Source: Ottelia alismoides
Taxonomy: Eukaryota; Streptophyta; Magnoliopsida; Alismatales; Hydrocharitaceae
Length of the DNA stretch: 64,000 nt
Reading direction: 5' to 3'
Assembly (NCBI GenBank): GCA_037367405.1
Contig: JAZKJV010008261.1
Coordinates: 1,302,001-1,366,000, forward strand
Shown here: positions 35,291 to 47,160 of the stretch, piece by piece
How the letters are laid out: every line of letters begins with the position of its first letter
Numbering within the stretch: position 1 is the stretch's first letter
The notes under the pieces: generated by a model
Seen by the model: only the letters and a program-made list of their open reading frames with translations
Databases searched by the model: none
Told to the model about the DNA's origin: nothing
Translations under genes and position numbers: made by a program

Positions 35291-36586
35291 GTAGCACATA
35301 CTTTTTAAGAGAATCCTTACTACTGGATTTGGATCCACTAGTCATCCGAAGAATAGGAGGAAGCCAATAGGCGAAACCGATACTCCCCCTAGCAGGGTAC
35401 ATAGACATGAAACAATGAGACACACACTCGTGTGAGTTGATGGACTAGCTCAATACTTCAAACTAAGTCTGCAAGCAGACGAAACCCTACTTGTCCATGT
35501 ATGATAGAAGCGCCAATACTTTGTGAATCCAGTCAATAACAAGGCAATACCCAGGTGTGGATTTTGGCTCTATTTTCCTAGGGTCATGCCTCTTTTAGTC
35601 TAGATGGTACCTGAAAACTATGCGGGCTTTATGAACCCAAGACAATGAATGTTCGTTACGAATTTTATTTTTGATCAAAGTTTATTAAACAATCCCCTTA
35701 TTTAAATTTTTGAATTTTCACTTTTTTGAGTATTTTTAAGAATAATTTACGTAATGATTTTTTTGGATTTTCTTTAATTCCTAAGTGATACAAAACTGGG
35801 AGAGAAAACGAAAAAGCCATGCAAGTGGATACTAGGATGGAAATCTCTCCCTTGTATCAAATGATGCACGATCAGTTAGAAGAATTATAGCGCTTGCCAA
35901 TACTCTCTATGCGAGATGTAAGATAAGGAATAAATTATACTACATGCAAATGCAAGCCGATGAAATCACCCTAAGCAAGAATTGCTATTATCATAAAAAA
36001 TAGAGTAAGTTTGATCTAAGTTCAAACGTAGAACTATAGGCACATGTAGATATTATGTGTTTGGACATAGATTACTCGATCAAGCAATTCCTAAAATCTA
36101 AAAGGTTCATTCATATAAAACAAAGAAAATAAAGGTGTAAAACTCAAAACGTGGAAAATAAATAGAAACAAGTAGAAAATAGGGAGAATAAAAAGTGAGA
36201 AAGTGAAGAAAATGCGAAAAACCCGATGCAAGCCCTAGGTGAACAAACTTGGGTAACAAACACTTGTAATAGGCTTGTTAAGTCAGAGAGTCCAAATGTC
36301 CAAGTATTTGTATTATTACAATTTAATTTCTAAATTAAATATCTCTCTCACAAAATAAAATAAAAATATTCTACACTATCGCTAAGTTGCTTTGAATGCT
36401 CTCCTTGTCTTCTTCTTTCTCTCTCCTACTGACTCATAAAGAAAGAGATGGTCTACATCAAGATTGGCTACGTTGGCCTCCTAAAAAGTCATCCTTGCAT
36501 AGCGAGCCCTCAAAAAGAAGTCAACAAAAGATTGTTCAGAAGCAAATAAGAAATTCATTGAAAAGGAATAAAATAGGTAAATATGC

Positions 36587-36590
<4 letters not shown>

Positions 36591-36619
<29 letters not shown>
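36591..36619. repeat. (AT)n microsatellite
   Basis: About 14 AT units in the E5 leader just inside the primer site. Confidence 0.95.
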
Positions 36620-36621
<2 letters not shown>

Positions 36622-36636
36622 CATATCCTACGTTGC

Positions 36637-36654
36637 TCCCCGACAAAGGTTCCA
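36637..36654 (-). other. E5 primer binding site, degenerate
   Basis: Minus strand TGGAACCTTTGTCGGGGA resembles TGGCGCCGTTGCCGGGGA with four differences. It sits three bases from the LTR end, as in E1. Confidence 0.75.
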
Positions 36655-36814
36655 TTTTGTTGAAGACGCTGGATGAGGATCCTAACGCCCAGTCTTGGAG
36701 GGCCTGCAGTATCGGATAAGTCAGATCCGACAATCGCTATATCGATTGCTCTAACGATACTCGGATATCAATCAACCAATTAAGATAAACAATCAATACA
36801 ATGTATGATAAAAC

Positions 36815-37142
36815 AATAAAGGAATGTGGGGTGAAATTTATTATGCCATTCATAAAGATGTGTACAGACACCATGTTTATGGGTCGAACCAATAAGAGCA
36901 AATCACAGATAGGTATAAATATTGTCAGTTAATGAGATTAAACAATAATTATTTTTGTACTTTTTTATTTTTTATTTTTATGGTTTTGAATTATATTTAT
37001 TTTTAATAAAATTTTAATGTTTTATATTTTTAACGTTTTTAATTTTATTTTTGATTTTGCAAATTTTTAGTTTCTTTTTGTTTTTAAGATATAATGTGTG
37101 TATATATCTATATATAGTAATAAGTATATTACAAATAATACG
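36815..37142. repeat. Inverted repeat arm 1 inside the E5 LTR
   Basis: Reverse complement of 38754-39087 with scattered differences. Its content aligns with the equivalent part of the E9 LTR near 57770-57880 (GTGAAATTTATT, ATAAAGATGTGTACAG), so this arm looks like the native LTR segment. Confidence 0.85.
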
Positions 37143-38049
37143 TAGGGTCTATATTAAATAAATATATGCAAATATATGAAATATATACATGAATAGTCCT
37201 TTTATTTTTTAAAGGTTTTAAATATATTTATTGGTATTTATAAACAACAAAAATAATAATAAATAATATATATATATGATGCATGGATATATATTTTAAA
37301 TATAGTTATATATAATAGAAATTTAAAAAATAAAATGTTTTTGTGTTTCTAAGTTTTTCTATGTTTTTTGTGATTTTTCTTATAATTTTTGTTAATTGTT
37401 ATATTTTTAAGTGATTTAAATATACAAAGTAGTTTGTTATATAGATAGGATGAATTGTTTTGGGTTTTAAAAATATATAATGGTTCAAAACATATCAAAA
37501 CTATTTTTAAAATATACTATATAATATAAATAAAATATACTATAGAAAACAATTTTATTGGGAATTTTTACTAATTTTTTATAGGGGATTTAGTGTTTTT
37601 CAATTTTTAGTAATTTTCAATTATATTTTTTTATGATTTTTGGTCTGGAGTTAAAATATATACTAATATATACTATATATTTTTTGGAAATGTTAAAGTA
37701 AATTTAATATTTTTTGTATTTTTATAAACAAACAGAGGATAAATAACTCATACTCTATTTTCAATAAGTGGTAAAATACAAGAAAATGTTAAATAAAAAT
37801 TATGGTATGAACAAGCATCATACTAAGAATATATGGCATTTTCCCCAAAATAAATGAAGTACACAAGCTATTTAATGAAAATACAATGCCATAAATAAAA
37901 TAAAACAACCTAAAAGGGGTATTTTTGCAATATTATTAATTTTTGAGATGTTCTGTGCAAAATACCCCAAAATATTATACTTATGTACACTTTTTAAGTA
38001 CTAAAAAGAAATAGAGGAACTCGGAGGGGCCTCACTACAAAATGTCCGC

Positions 38050-38070
38050 CTCACGTGGGGTCCACGTGAG
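38050..38070. promoter_or_regulatory. E5 LTR G-box palindrome
   Basis: CTCACGTGG-ggt-CCACGTGAG, a perfect 9-bp inverted repeat with a G-box in each arm. Comparable G-box inverted pairs occur in the E6 and E9 LTRs. Confidence 0.7.
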
Positions 38071-38753
38071 CTGGCATGGACCTGATAACAATATACAAGA
38101 AATGTAGCAGGTTCTTTGTAAAATACACAAAAGTTTTTAAAACCAAATTTAATATTTACATGACCTATTGATAAATGCAAAATATGCGGAGGGGAGGCTA
38201 TGTAATTTACCCCTTAAATTTCCAGATCAAAGGGTGCACAAAGCTCCATGTGGCAGCACTAGAGATGGATGGTGGATGCACATGAACTATTTCGATTTAA
38301 ATTCAAGGGCACAGATTAGATATGGGCCCGCTCCTTGATCCGACAACTATTGAAGCCAATAGAAGAACATCGAAGAAGGTTGGCCTGCGCAAACTTGGAT
38401 TGGCAATATCTACGACCTCCGACCTCCTCCTTCCTTGCCAATGGGCTCCTTTGCTTCTTGGATTTCTCTCGCACTTGTAGGTGGTCCAAAGAGATCCGGG
38501 CTCCATCGGTTCAAAGAGGTCTGGTCTCCATCGATAGGGGCCTAGAGAGCTCGAGGTCCTAGAACTTTGACTTGAGCCATTCTTTATCTCTAAGAGGTTC
38601 ATGAAAGCTCAGAACCTGCACAAAAGTGTTTCCTGGCTCGAGGCAATGATCCTCGGCCACAAAGTGAAGCTGGTGGCACAATGGAATGGTCATGCCAACA
38701 GATCTCTGACCATGGGCGGTGAAGGAAGCATGGATGAACCTCGATCCTTGCAA

Positions 38754-39087
38754 CGTATTATTTGTAATATACTTATTACTATATATAGATATATACACAC
38801 ACATGTTATATCTTAAAATAAAAAAGAAACTAAAAATTTGCAAAATCAAAAATAAAATTGAGGACATTAAAAATATAAAACATTAAAAATCCATTAAAAA
38901 TAAATACAGATCAAAACCCTTACAAAATAGAAAACAAAAAAGTGCAAAAATAATTATTGTTTATTCTCATTAACTGACAATATTTATACCTATCCACGAT
39001 TTGTTGTCATTGGTTCGACCCCTAAACATGATGTTTGTACACATCTTTATGAAGGGTATAATAAATTTCACCCCACATTCCTTTATT
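38754..39087. repeat. Inverted repeat arm 2 inside the E5 LTR
   Basis: From CGTATTATTTGTAATATAC to CCCCACATTCCTTTATT, the reverse complement of arm 1. The 1.6 kb between the arms has no coding region I can support. Mobile-element terminal repeats would need flanking duplications, which I do not see. Confidence 0.85.
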
Positions 39088-40021
39088 TATTTTATTTTGT
39101 ATTCTGTAGTTTATTTTTGTATGGACATATTTTTAATATTTATAACTTTTTTAATTACATATTTACACATTTTTTATTGAATTTTGTCGGTTTTATTTAT
39201 TTATTTAAATAAATATGTATATGCATTATATAAGTATAATTTACTTATATGGTATAATACTTTATTTTTTAATGAAATTTTAAGTGTTTTATTTTATTTT
39301 TATTATGTACATTTATTTTGAATAGTATTTACAACTATATAAGAATATAAGAGAGCTAAAAATATAAAGAATGAATATATTGATTATTATATACTAGGAT
39401 ATAGTATAGTAGGGACCCAAAAGCCACATTTTGCATCTTAACTCCATTTTTAATGAAACCACCTTAATTAAATAAATAATTTAATTTTATGAAAAATAAA
39501 TGTGAGTTTGTCAATATCGAGTCAGTATGAAGGAGATACGAGTCTGGGAAGTTTTCTTTGCAGGTTTTTGTTTTGTGTGTCCCGGGTGCACTATGTGTTT
39601 CAGTTTTGTATTTTTTGTTATATTATTATGTACAAGTTTCATATAGAAGATTTTATTATTTGAGGTATAAAAAGTGTAAAATAAACTAGATCCCAAAAGC
39701 CTATTTATTGGTAAATAAATTAGGGTTTTTAAAGCTGTATACTATACAATTAGCCCCCTATCTCCCCCTACTTATCGACCAAGTCATGATGATAACTAGA
39801 TCTCGAGGTCTAGGGTCACTCAATGCCTTTGACACTTCATTATTTTTATTTTCTTTCTTTTATTCTTTTATTTTCGAATTAAGTATGTAAAATTATACAT
39901 TATTTTTAGGTCAATAAATGAATCTTATTTTTTTTACAAATTTTAATGTTATATACATGCATATAGCTAGGTATTTGAGGCCAAAATGAAAGAGTAAAGG
40001 TGATGAAATGGAGATTCATCA

Positions 40022-40860
40022 ATATCTATCTCTAGTCAGATGATATATACGTGCCTGTGATAGTATGCGATACATTTCTTAAGTATATCAAGCTCGTTAA
40101 GATAACTCTTTGACTTGACTCATTTGACACCTCTATATCTATATTCCAATGCAAAGGACCAACATTAAGAGTGTCAGTCGGATATCAATTTTTAGAGAAG
40201 ATTGCCATCTCTTCTCAATCTGGAAATCCTTCCTAAATATCATTTTGTAGTTCCAAATGTGTCCTTGATCCAATGGTTTAGATCTACAACCATGCATTGG
40301 TTTCTATAACCCGACACTTTAGATCAACAACTATATATCAATATGCCCATGTTATATATCCATGTTCATGTTGAGGTACATGTAAAATAATTATTTTCTA
40401 TTTCAGATATATAAATCATACCAATCTTTATTGCATAATGACTCATCAATGGATCACATATCTAACAATCTCCTACTAGCCCTCAAAGCTATTTTATGAA
40501 CTATTCTTAAACCTGCACTCATGTGCTAATCTTTTGTCTATTTGATCAAATAGCTTGGCTTGTTGACGAAACACTCTATCATCATAGACCATTGCAAGTT
40601 CTATTATAAACTTGCATATCTCATGGAAACAATGGTTGTTTATATTGTAGTTGATACATCGTATGCAATCAATACTCGGTTTGTTGAAACAATCGTAGTG
40701 TCCTGAACATAGAAACACAACTCATAATACTGCCATCTATCATGAAATATAACTAGGATGGGATTTCTTATATCCATGCCATGATAAAATTCATGAATTA
40801 TAATGCCATTAGGTTTGGAGATCATTATCTAGATTCCTATATATTATGTGTAACGACATC
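40022..40860 (-). mobile_element. E7: probable Ty1/copia-like 3' end (LTR plus internal edge), truncated
   Basis: On the minus strand near 40480-40450 the sequence reads TAGTAGGAGATTGTTAGATATG. This resembles the plant copia pattern of a purine tract ending in GGAGATTG followed by an LTR starting TGTTAG. The putative LTR (about 40465 down to 40022) ends abruptly at the E5 LTR. The part above 40480 has two small frames (61 and 74 codons) with no motif I recognise. The call rests mainly on this junction. Confidence 0.4.
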
Positions 40861-41278
40861 CAACTATAGCCTTATCTAGACCTGGCCAAACTATAGACGG
40901 GGCCATGGGTTCGAACAAATGGGTCAAGGTTCTAAACCTCTCATATAGGGCCCGAACTTGACCAAACCATAGCCATACTTCAAGGCGAAAGCCTAGCCTA
41001 GTTTTGGGCTTGTCCAACCCATGTGCCAAATCTATATTAGTATTTTCTCAACTTTTTATATAATATATATATTTGAACATGATATAAACTTTCTATATCT
41101 ATGTAACCAATTATATATGCTACTTGACATGTAAAATACTAAATATAATGTACATTAATAATCTAAAAGAAAAAACTTGGACTAAATTAATATTAAGTGT
41201 ATGTAAAATCCAAATTTTCAACCCATGTTTTCATTTTCACGATCGAGCTAAGATTTTTGGCACATGACCATGGCACAC
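40861..41278. other. Unassigned spacer between E7 and the E8 LTR
   Basis: About 420 bases. The first half has repeated GGCC- and CCAAACTATAG-type words (TAGACCTGGCCAAACTATAG, TTGACCAAACCATAG) like degenerate short interspersed repeats. The second half is AT-rich. No gene is seen. Confidence 0.4.
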
Positions 41279-42793
41279 TGTTGAGAGAGATTTTCTGGGT
41301 TTTAAAATCAGATGTGAAATAAAAGTGAAGTGGTCATTGACCCAAAGAATCCCTCAACAATAAATTTTATTTTCTTCTCAAGCTGAAATAATTACAGAAA
41401 AATGGGTAGCAAGAGAAATTTTGCTATTTACTTTACCTGTATAGTTAACAAGATTGAATTCAAAGAGGCTACAATTCGCGAGGGTTTTTAAAATAATCGA
41501 AAAAAATCAATTAAAAGTAAAAGGGAATCTCAAATGCATACTATCTTATTTTTATTGGAATTTTTTCTTTTTTCTTTTTTTATTTTTTATTTCCATTTTT
41601 TCATTTTCTTTTTTTATTTTTAGTGATTTTATTTTGCAATTTTTTATTTTCAAAAATGTAATTTTCAAAACAACTTTATACGTAAAATAGATGAATTTTT
41701 TTAGATTATTCAAATATGACAAAAATTATCAAAAATGTCAAAATAAAATCTTTTTGTATTTTTATGATTTTTACCTTTTTTTATAAATTTTCGGAGATTT
41801 TTAGATTTTTTTAGGATTTTTAAAATGAGTAAAAACTTGGGAAAATGCAAACAGTAAGCAAATATGATTATTTTTCAATTTAAAAATATGAAATAAATGC
41901 AAAAATTATGAAAATTATTTTTCCTAAACACTAAAAAAAGTTATCTACAAACACGAACTGAAATCAATATTTTTGAATTTTTCTACAATTTTATATGATT
42001 TTTTAAGATTTGAGTATTTTACATTTTTTTGGGTTTTAAAAATAATTAATGAGTAAAACATGGATAGAAAATAGAACACGAAAAGAAAACTAATTTATTT
42101 TTTGGAATTTTTTATGTAATATTTAAATTTTATGATTTTTCAAATTTCAAACAGGGAAAAATGTCATGTTCTTAAATTTTTAATAATAAGAAATGATGAT
42201 AAAATGCAATGAAAAAATAGACTATGAAGAGAAACACAATAAGAGTCTAACTTAACTTTTGTAAGATTTATTGAGCATAAAACCTTTATTCCAATGATAA
42301 AAGCATGCAAAATGAAGTCTGTTAAATAGGGACCGAAACGTAAATATTTGAAGTTTATGCTTCAAACTATAACAAGGAATAAAGTACAGGTATAAAATTG
42401 CAATTTACCTAGAAAGTGAGTGCAAGGCATGTGCTATGACTCTAGCAGAGCTTTGCGTAATTTGAGAAAATGCTGAGGGTGAAATTGTAAATTTCCCAAA
42501 AATTAGGGCACAATGCGTTTCCTAATCCAAAGCAAAAAGGGGAAGGGGGCGCCACCACTCCCTCTTCTCCTAGAAAGTCGGGCGGCGTAGGAGCCGGTCC
42601 GCAGCGTCGCGGAGGAGGGGATTCAGGAGCGAGGCGGTGGTGCAGGTCAGTGGAGACGCTCTTCGTACGAGGGTGGGCGGTGACCAGGGCGGTGAGACAA
42701 CACGGGATAGCATGTGTGCGGGGTTCTCGAGGCTGTTCCAGGCGAAGGCCGTAGTGGGCTGCGGAGTTGTGTTGGCAATTGAGGTTGGCTCGC
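41279..42793 (-). repeat. E8 3' LTR, distal part (split by E9)
   Basis: Continues the LTR that begins at 63361. Removing E9 and one CTCGC copy joins GGTTGG-CTCGC to GCGTGACTG. It has a GC-rich section (42520-42793) then AT-rich U5-like sequence. The left end is placed at the TG at 41279 by analogy with TGTTGA... at the E5 LTR and is uncertain. The frame at 42442-42861 crosses the E9 junction and is spurious. Confidence 0.7.
42789..42793. repeat. Left target-site duplication of E9 (CTCGC)
   Basis: CTCGC directly before the LTR start TGATTTAG at 42794; matches 61444-61448. Confidence 0.93.
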
Positions 42794-44978
42794 TGATTTA
42801 GCCGAAAACAGGTGGTCTTAAGTTCAACACAAAGCGTGAACTCAGTCGGTGTGGTGACCACACTAAATTCGGACTAAAGTCAACAATTAACCCACACTAA
42901 GATCAATAAATTAGAACCACTATGGAGTTAAAATTTATTTTTAAATCTACATAAAAGATGTATAGGTGCAAGTATGTAGAGAGTTCGAACACAGGGAGCA
43001 AACATGATAGTTCAAAAATGCGTGCTCAAGTGTGTGAGTTGTGTCTACACTAAGCAAACAAGCAAAGCAGGTTTTTGTGGGTTTTTAGTTTTTAATTATT
43101 TTTTTTTATTTTTAATTTAATTTTTAATTTTGTATTCTGGTTTTTAATTTTCTGATTTTTATAATTTTATATTTTATATTTTTTTTATTTCTTTTTCAAT
43201 ATTGGAAAGTAAAAACAATATACTAAATGACAAGCTAAAGTATTTATAAAAGTACACAAAAATAACCAAAAATTCAGGAATTAAATGTTTTTAGTATTTT
43301 TAGGATTTTTTACTGTTTTTGTGATTTTTGGAGATTTTTCAAGGTGTTTTTGGTATTTTTAAAGACTGAAATAAGGCAAAACAGTGGAAATAGGGCTGGC
43401 TGTGAATAAAATGCAAGTTAAAATTGACAAACAGCAACCAAAACTTTTCACACTATTTTTCAAATAAAAAGAACAAAATAAGTGACAAACAGGAACTGAG
43501 TTTATGATTTTTGGAGTTTTCTACTATTTTATATATTTTTTTGAAGTTTTTGAGTGTTTTTAAATTTTTAGTGTTTTTCTTTTGAGATTTTTAATGATTT
43601 TTGGACTGACACTAAAATAGAATAATATAGACACTAGGTAATATTTTTGGAAATTTTGGAGAGGTTTTATTATTTTTTTGGTATTTTCTAAGCTAGACAG
43701 TGCACAAATAGCATGTTTTTGATTTTTAATAAATATAAAAATCAAATAAAATCAAAAACTAAAATTGTTGCATGGAAGTACACGTGTCCAGGAGCTTAAC
43801 TTCAAAATTTGAGAATTTTTGGATATGAAATGGTCATTCAAATAAATACAACAAGCATCCAATTAATAAACAGTCCTGGCAGGGGTCTATGTGCAATATA
43901 TCAAACATCCAGGGGCATACACGCAATTTTCCACAAAAGTTTATACTGAATATCCAATTTATAGCACCAAAAGACAATTACAAAACCCGGAGGGACTTTA
44001 GCACAAAATATCCAAGCTACGCACGTGCTATACAGGCGCCTGGCAGGGACCTAACTGTAATATCCGAAAGTCTCAAGGGCTGCTATGCAAAATGTCCCAA
44101 AGTTTTAACCTGAGTGTAAAAGTTCTAGGACTAAAAGAAAATACACAAATGACCGAGGGTATCCTTGCAAAATGCCCACCCCCTCACGTGTACAGGTCAC
44201 GTGAGGTGACGTGGCGAAGGACCTAGATGCAAATAAACAAAGTTTGGGGGTCTTTATGCAAATATTACAAAACTTAATAAAGGCAGATGAAAGTTTCAGT
44301 GCTAATAGAATATTACAAAAATGACCGGGGGTTACATGCAAAATACCCAGTCAAAGGCGGGCGATCCGACGGTTCTCCTTCTCCCACTTGCCACGTGGCG
44401 GCTCGCGGGCTCCCGATGACGCTTCGCAATCCAGCGGCTCAGATAAGAAGATCTTCGCGCGATGAACGGCTGAGGGACGTCCTGATCGGACGGCTGCTGG
44501 ATGATCTGGGGGGCCCTCGTTGATCAGATGGCTCCGGAGGCAGAGGGAAGAACACGGAGGAGCTCCGGTTGGGTGAAGTTCTCCGAGCTCCTCCGTCCGG
44601 CTACGGCGACGACTGAGCTTGTAAACTGGTCTAGGGTGCTCCTGCAGGTGTCAACTGACGTCTGGAAGCATCAAAAGCCACCGGCGTTCGCCGGTGCTCT
44701 CGCACGGAGGTGGCGGAGCTACAAGGGCCCAGGTGCTCCGGCGAGGTGGGCAAAATTGCTCCAGACGCTTCGATGGGCTTCAGTACCTGCACAAAACGAT
44801 TACAGAGGTCGAGGGCAAAATGCCTCGACCTCAGGTGGCTCTCGAGATGGAATGAAGGGCGAGATGGAGACTCGCCGGAGTTGCGCTCCGGCGAGGTGAG
44901 CAATGACGTGATTAGGTGAACGATTTGACGAAGAACGATGGGCGAAAATATCCTAAAGCGACGCGGAACGAGAAGGGG

Positions 44979-44987
44979 ATAAATAGA
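44979..44987 (-). promoter_or_regulatory. E9 3' LTR TATA-like box
   Basis: Minus CTATTTATCCCC in GC-rich surroundings; the 5' LTR copy at 59826-59834 would drive the element. Its position relative to the LTR start fits the other elements. Confidence 0.55.
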
Positions 44988-45420
44988 GGGAAAGAACAAC
45001 CTCGATGGCCTGGGGCCAGAGGGTAGATACCTCGACAGCGGAGCTTCGCCGGAGGTGTGGAACGCGCGTCGATCAGGTGCTTTCCCGTCGCCTGGACGCT
45101 CGGGGCTCGGAGCTGTCACCTCCAGGCACCTTCAGCACGACCAAGGGGGAAGGATCGGTGGGAATTCGCGGTTCGAATTTTCAAATGAATTCAAGGGTTT
45201 GCTTTTAAGGGTTTGACGCGGGGCTCCATTGATCGAGGTGCTCAGCTTGATTCAGAGGTCCTCAGCCCAAGAAGATCCTTGGGCGAGCAAGATGGATGGT
45301 AGGGGAAAATAGTTGCAGAAGAAATCGAGTCGAAAGGATGAAAGCACGCTCCTCGAAAAAATGGTGAAAATGGGGTCAACAGCGGGTCTGACACGAGACG
45401 AGCTACAGGGTGTAGGTCAG

Positions 45421-45479
45421 ACTGTTGACCTAGGTCAACAGTCCTGGCCTCCTGGTTGGTCCACGTGGACCAACCAGGA
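45421..45479. promoter_or_regulatory. E9 LTR adjacent perfect palindromes (W-box-like and G-box cores)
   Basis: 45421-45442 is a 22-bp perfect palindrome with half-site ACTGTTGACCT, giving two opposed TTGACC W-box-like cores. 45450-45479 is a 30-bp perfect palindrome with half-site TCCTGGTTGGTCCAC, centred on CACGTG. Both are intact in the 5' LTR (60263-60284 and 60292-60321). They lie about 450 bases upstream of the TATA-like box in minus orientation. Confidence 0.85.
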
Positions 45480-46634
45480 AAAACCCTGGAAAAACATTTT
45501 ATTAATTCAATTTAAAATACTAAATGGCCGAATTAATTAAATGTTATAAAATACAAAATACTTAAAATTTTATGTAGTATTTTATTTTGATTTTTAATTA
45601 TTTTTAGGAGTTATATTTTTACAAGTTGCCTTTTTAAGCCTATATAGGTATAATACCTATGTAGTTTAGTATTTTATTTTTATTTTGTGTATTTTAATTT
45701 CTTTAATTTTGTTTATAAATTTATAAAATTATAAAATACTTTTATACACATAAATATATTTTTATTTTATTTTTGTGATGTATTTTGTATGTTTAATAAA
45801 ATCTAAGAGCATTTTGTACATGTGTAGACATAGGCAGTATACCTATGTAGTCTTTATACAAGTATTTTTATTTTTATTTTTCTTTGCATTTTATTTTAAT
45901 TTTAATGCACATATATATTATAAGTAACATTTACAAAATTATAAAAATATAAAAAAAGAATAAATAATAAATAAAGAATAAATTGAATATTTTATTCAGT
46001 ACAAGTATACAATAGGGGTCCAAAACTCAACTTTCAAACCGTAGCTCCGCCAAATGCGAAACCACCACCATTAAATAGATTATTTTATTCTATATACAAT
46101 TAAAGGTGAGTACACTGCATTTGGAGTTGTCAGTTGTGAGATACGGGTCTGGGAAGTTGGGATTTTGGATTCTTATTCAGACCATAACTTTTCATCTGTA
46201 CATTCTTTTTCTGTGAAATCAATTTTGTATTTTTCTTTATTAATTTATCTACAACTTTCATGTACAAAGTTTCTTTATTTGATGTATAAAAAGTGGAACC
46301 AAAAATAGGTCCCAAAATGAATAAAGAATGAATAAAAGGTATAGGTATTTTCTCTGTATTTCTGACCTTATCTCCCCCTACTTTATTCCTTGTCGACCTA
46401 TTCATCAAGATGCCTAGGTCTCGGGGGTTTTGGGTCATAAAATATTTATAATATTTTATTCTTTTTCTTTTCTTTATTTATTCTATAATTTTGGCTTTAA
46501 TTACAGTATTTTAAACACTATCTGAATGCACATGCATGAATGCTAAGATGCTCTATTTAAGGGTATTTACAGGCATTTGCTAGGGTTTTGGTGCCAAAAT
46601 GATAGAATAAAGATGTTGAAATGTGGATTCATCA

Positions 46635-46670
46635 TCCCCCTATACTTTACCTTTGCTAGTCCCTAGCAAA
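46635..46670 (-). other. E9 polypurine tract with upstream hairpin
   Basis: Minus GGTAAAGTATAGGGGGA abuts the 3' LTR start TGATGAATCC. Just upstream, TTTGCTAG and CTAGCAAA pair around GGA (46652-46670). Confidence 0.9.
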
Positions 46671-47112
46671 CACTTATGCAATAAGTGCAAAAAGAAACAG
46701 AAAGAGAAGAAAAAGAAGAACTTGGATTTAATTTGATGATCAAACTTGCCTTCGCAAAATCAAAGTTTGGAGCTTAAGTCGGCCCTTTGGAACTTTAGTG
46801 CGGGCGGAACCTTATTGGGAACCAAATTTGAAAGCCAACAGTCCCTGAGAATCCCAAAACTCTGTCCAAGTCTCCTCAATAGCCAGGTCAGAAATACTTC
46901 AACTCATACGCAAACTCTTACGACTATGAAACTGACTTGTACAGTGTAAGTGATGGTGGCTCTCCCCAACTAGAATGACAAAGAAACTGACTTCTCCAGT
47001 ACGACAACCCAATGATTCCCCAATCCAGCAACTCCATCCTCGAGGAGCGGGGTATTCCCTTCTAAGTTCAAGTGGCAACCAGCTCAAGAGGAGGGGGAGA
47101 AGAGAAGAATGG

Positions 47113-47160
47113 ACGGTAGCCAGTGTAGCTACCTATCCTTGGATGCAAGACCAGTGTAGT
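47113..47160 (-). other. E9 twin TACACTG-loop hairpins
   Basis: Minus strand: hairpin 1 (47160-47146) TGAC-TACACTG-GTCT, with the last pair lost; hairpin 2 (47131-47113) GGTAGC-TACACTG-GCTACC, identical to E1. Confidence 0.75.

Larger units (their letters stand above)
35286..36636 (-). other. E5 leader (minus), continuation after E6
   Basis: Aligns by eye with the E9 leader at about 56165-57620, including GGAAGCC(A/G)ATAGGCGAAACC, AAGCGCCAATACTT and GTGGAAATCTC(A/T)CC-type segments. Read on the minus strand it lies between the E5 primer site and gag. It ends where E6 inserted. An (AT)n tract is at 36591-36619. No coding potential. Confidence 0.82.
36658..40021 (-). repeat. E5 5' LTR (about 3.36 kb) with internal inverted duplication
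   Basis: On the minus strand it starts TGATGAATCTCCATTTCATC at 40021 and ends ...TCTTCAACA at 36658. It shares ACGAGTCTGGGAAGTT, TATCTCCCCCTACTT and other blocks with the E9 LTR. It contains the inverted pair 36815-37142 / 38754-39087 and a G-box palindrome at 38050-38070. The partner 3' LTR of E5 is not in the window. Confidence 0.82.
42794..46634 (-). repeat. E9 3' LTR (3841 bp)
   Basis: On the plus strand TGATTTAGCC...GGATTCATCA, matching 57643-61443. TATA-like CTATTTATC (minus) is at 44979-44987. A perfect palindrome pair is at 45421-45479. G-boxes lie near 44183-44220. Open frames at 44287-45208 on both strands recur in the 5' LTR at 59135-60063 and are LTR sequence. Confidence 0.95.

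Noticed and set aside
36815..39087. Mutator-like DNA transposon with long terminal inverted repeats
   Set aside because: No flanking target duplication is visible, no transposase motif lies between the arms, and arm 1 aligns with the native LTR segment of E9.
40494..40825. Two small minus frames (61 and 74 codons) as copia RNase H end
   Set aside because: No RNase H motif could be read; only the nearby LTR-like junction supports a copia origin.
42442..42861. 139-codon minus frame
   Set aside because: Crosses the E9/E8 junction at 42793-42794, so it joins two unrelated elements.
44287..45208. Frames of 60-162 codons in the E9 3' LTR, repeated at 59135-60063
   Set aside because: Present only as part of the LTR, overlapping on both strands, no recognisable domain.
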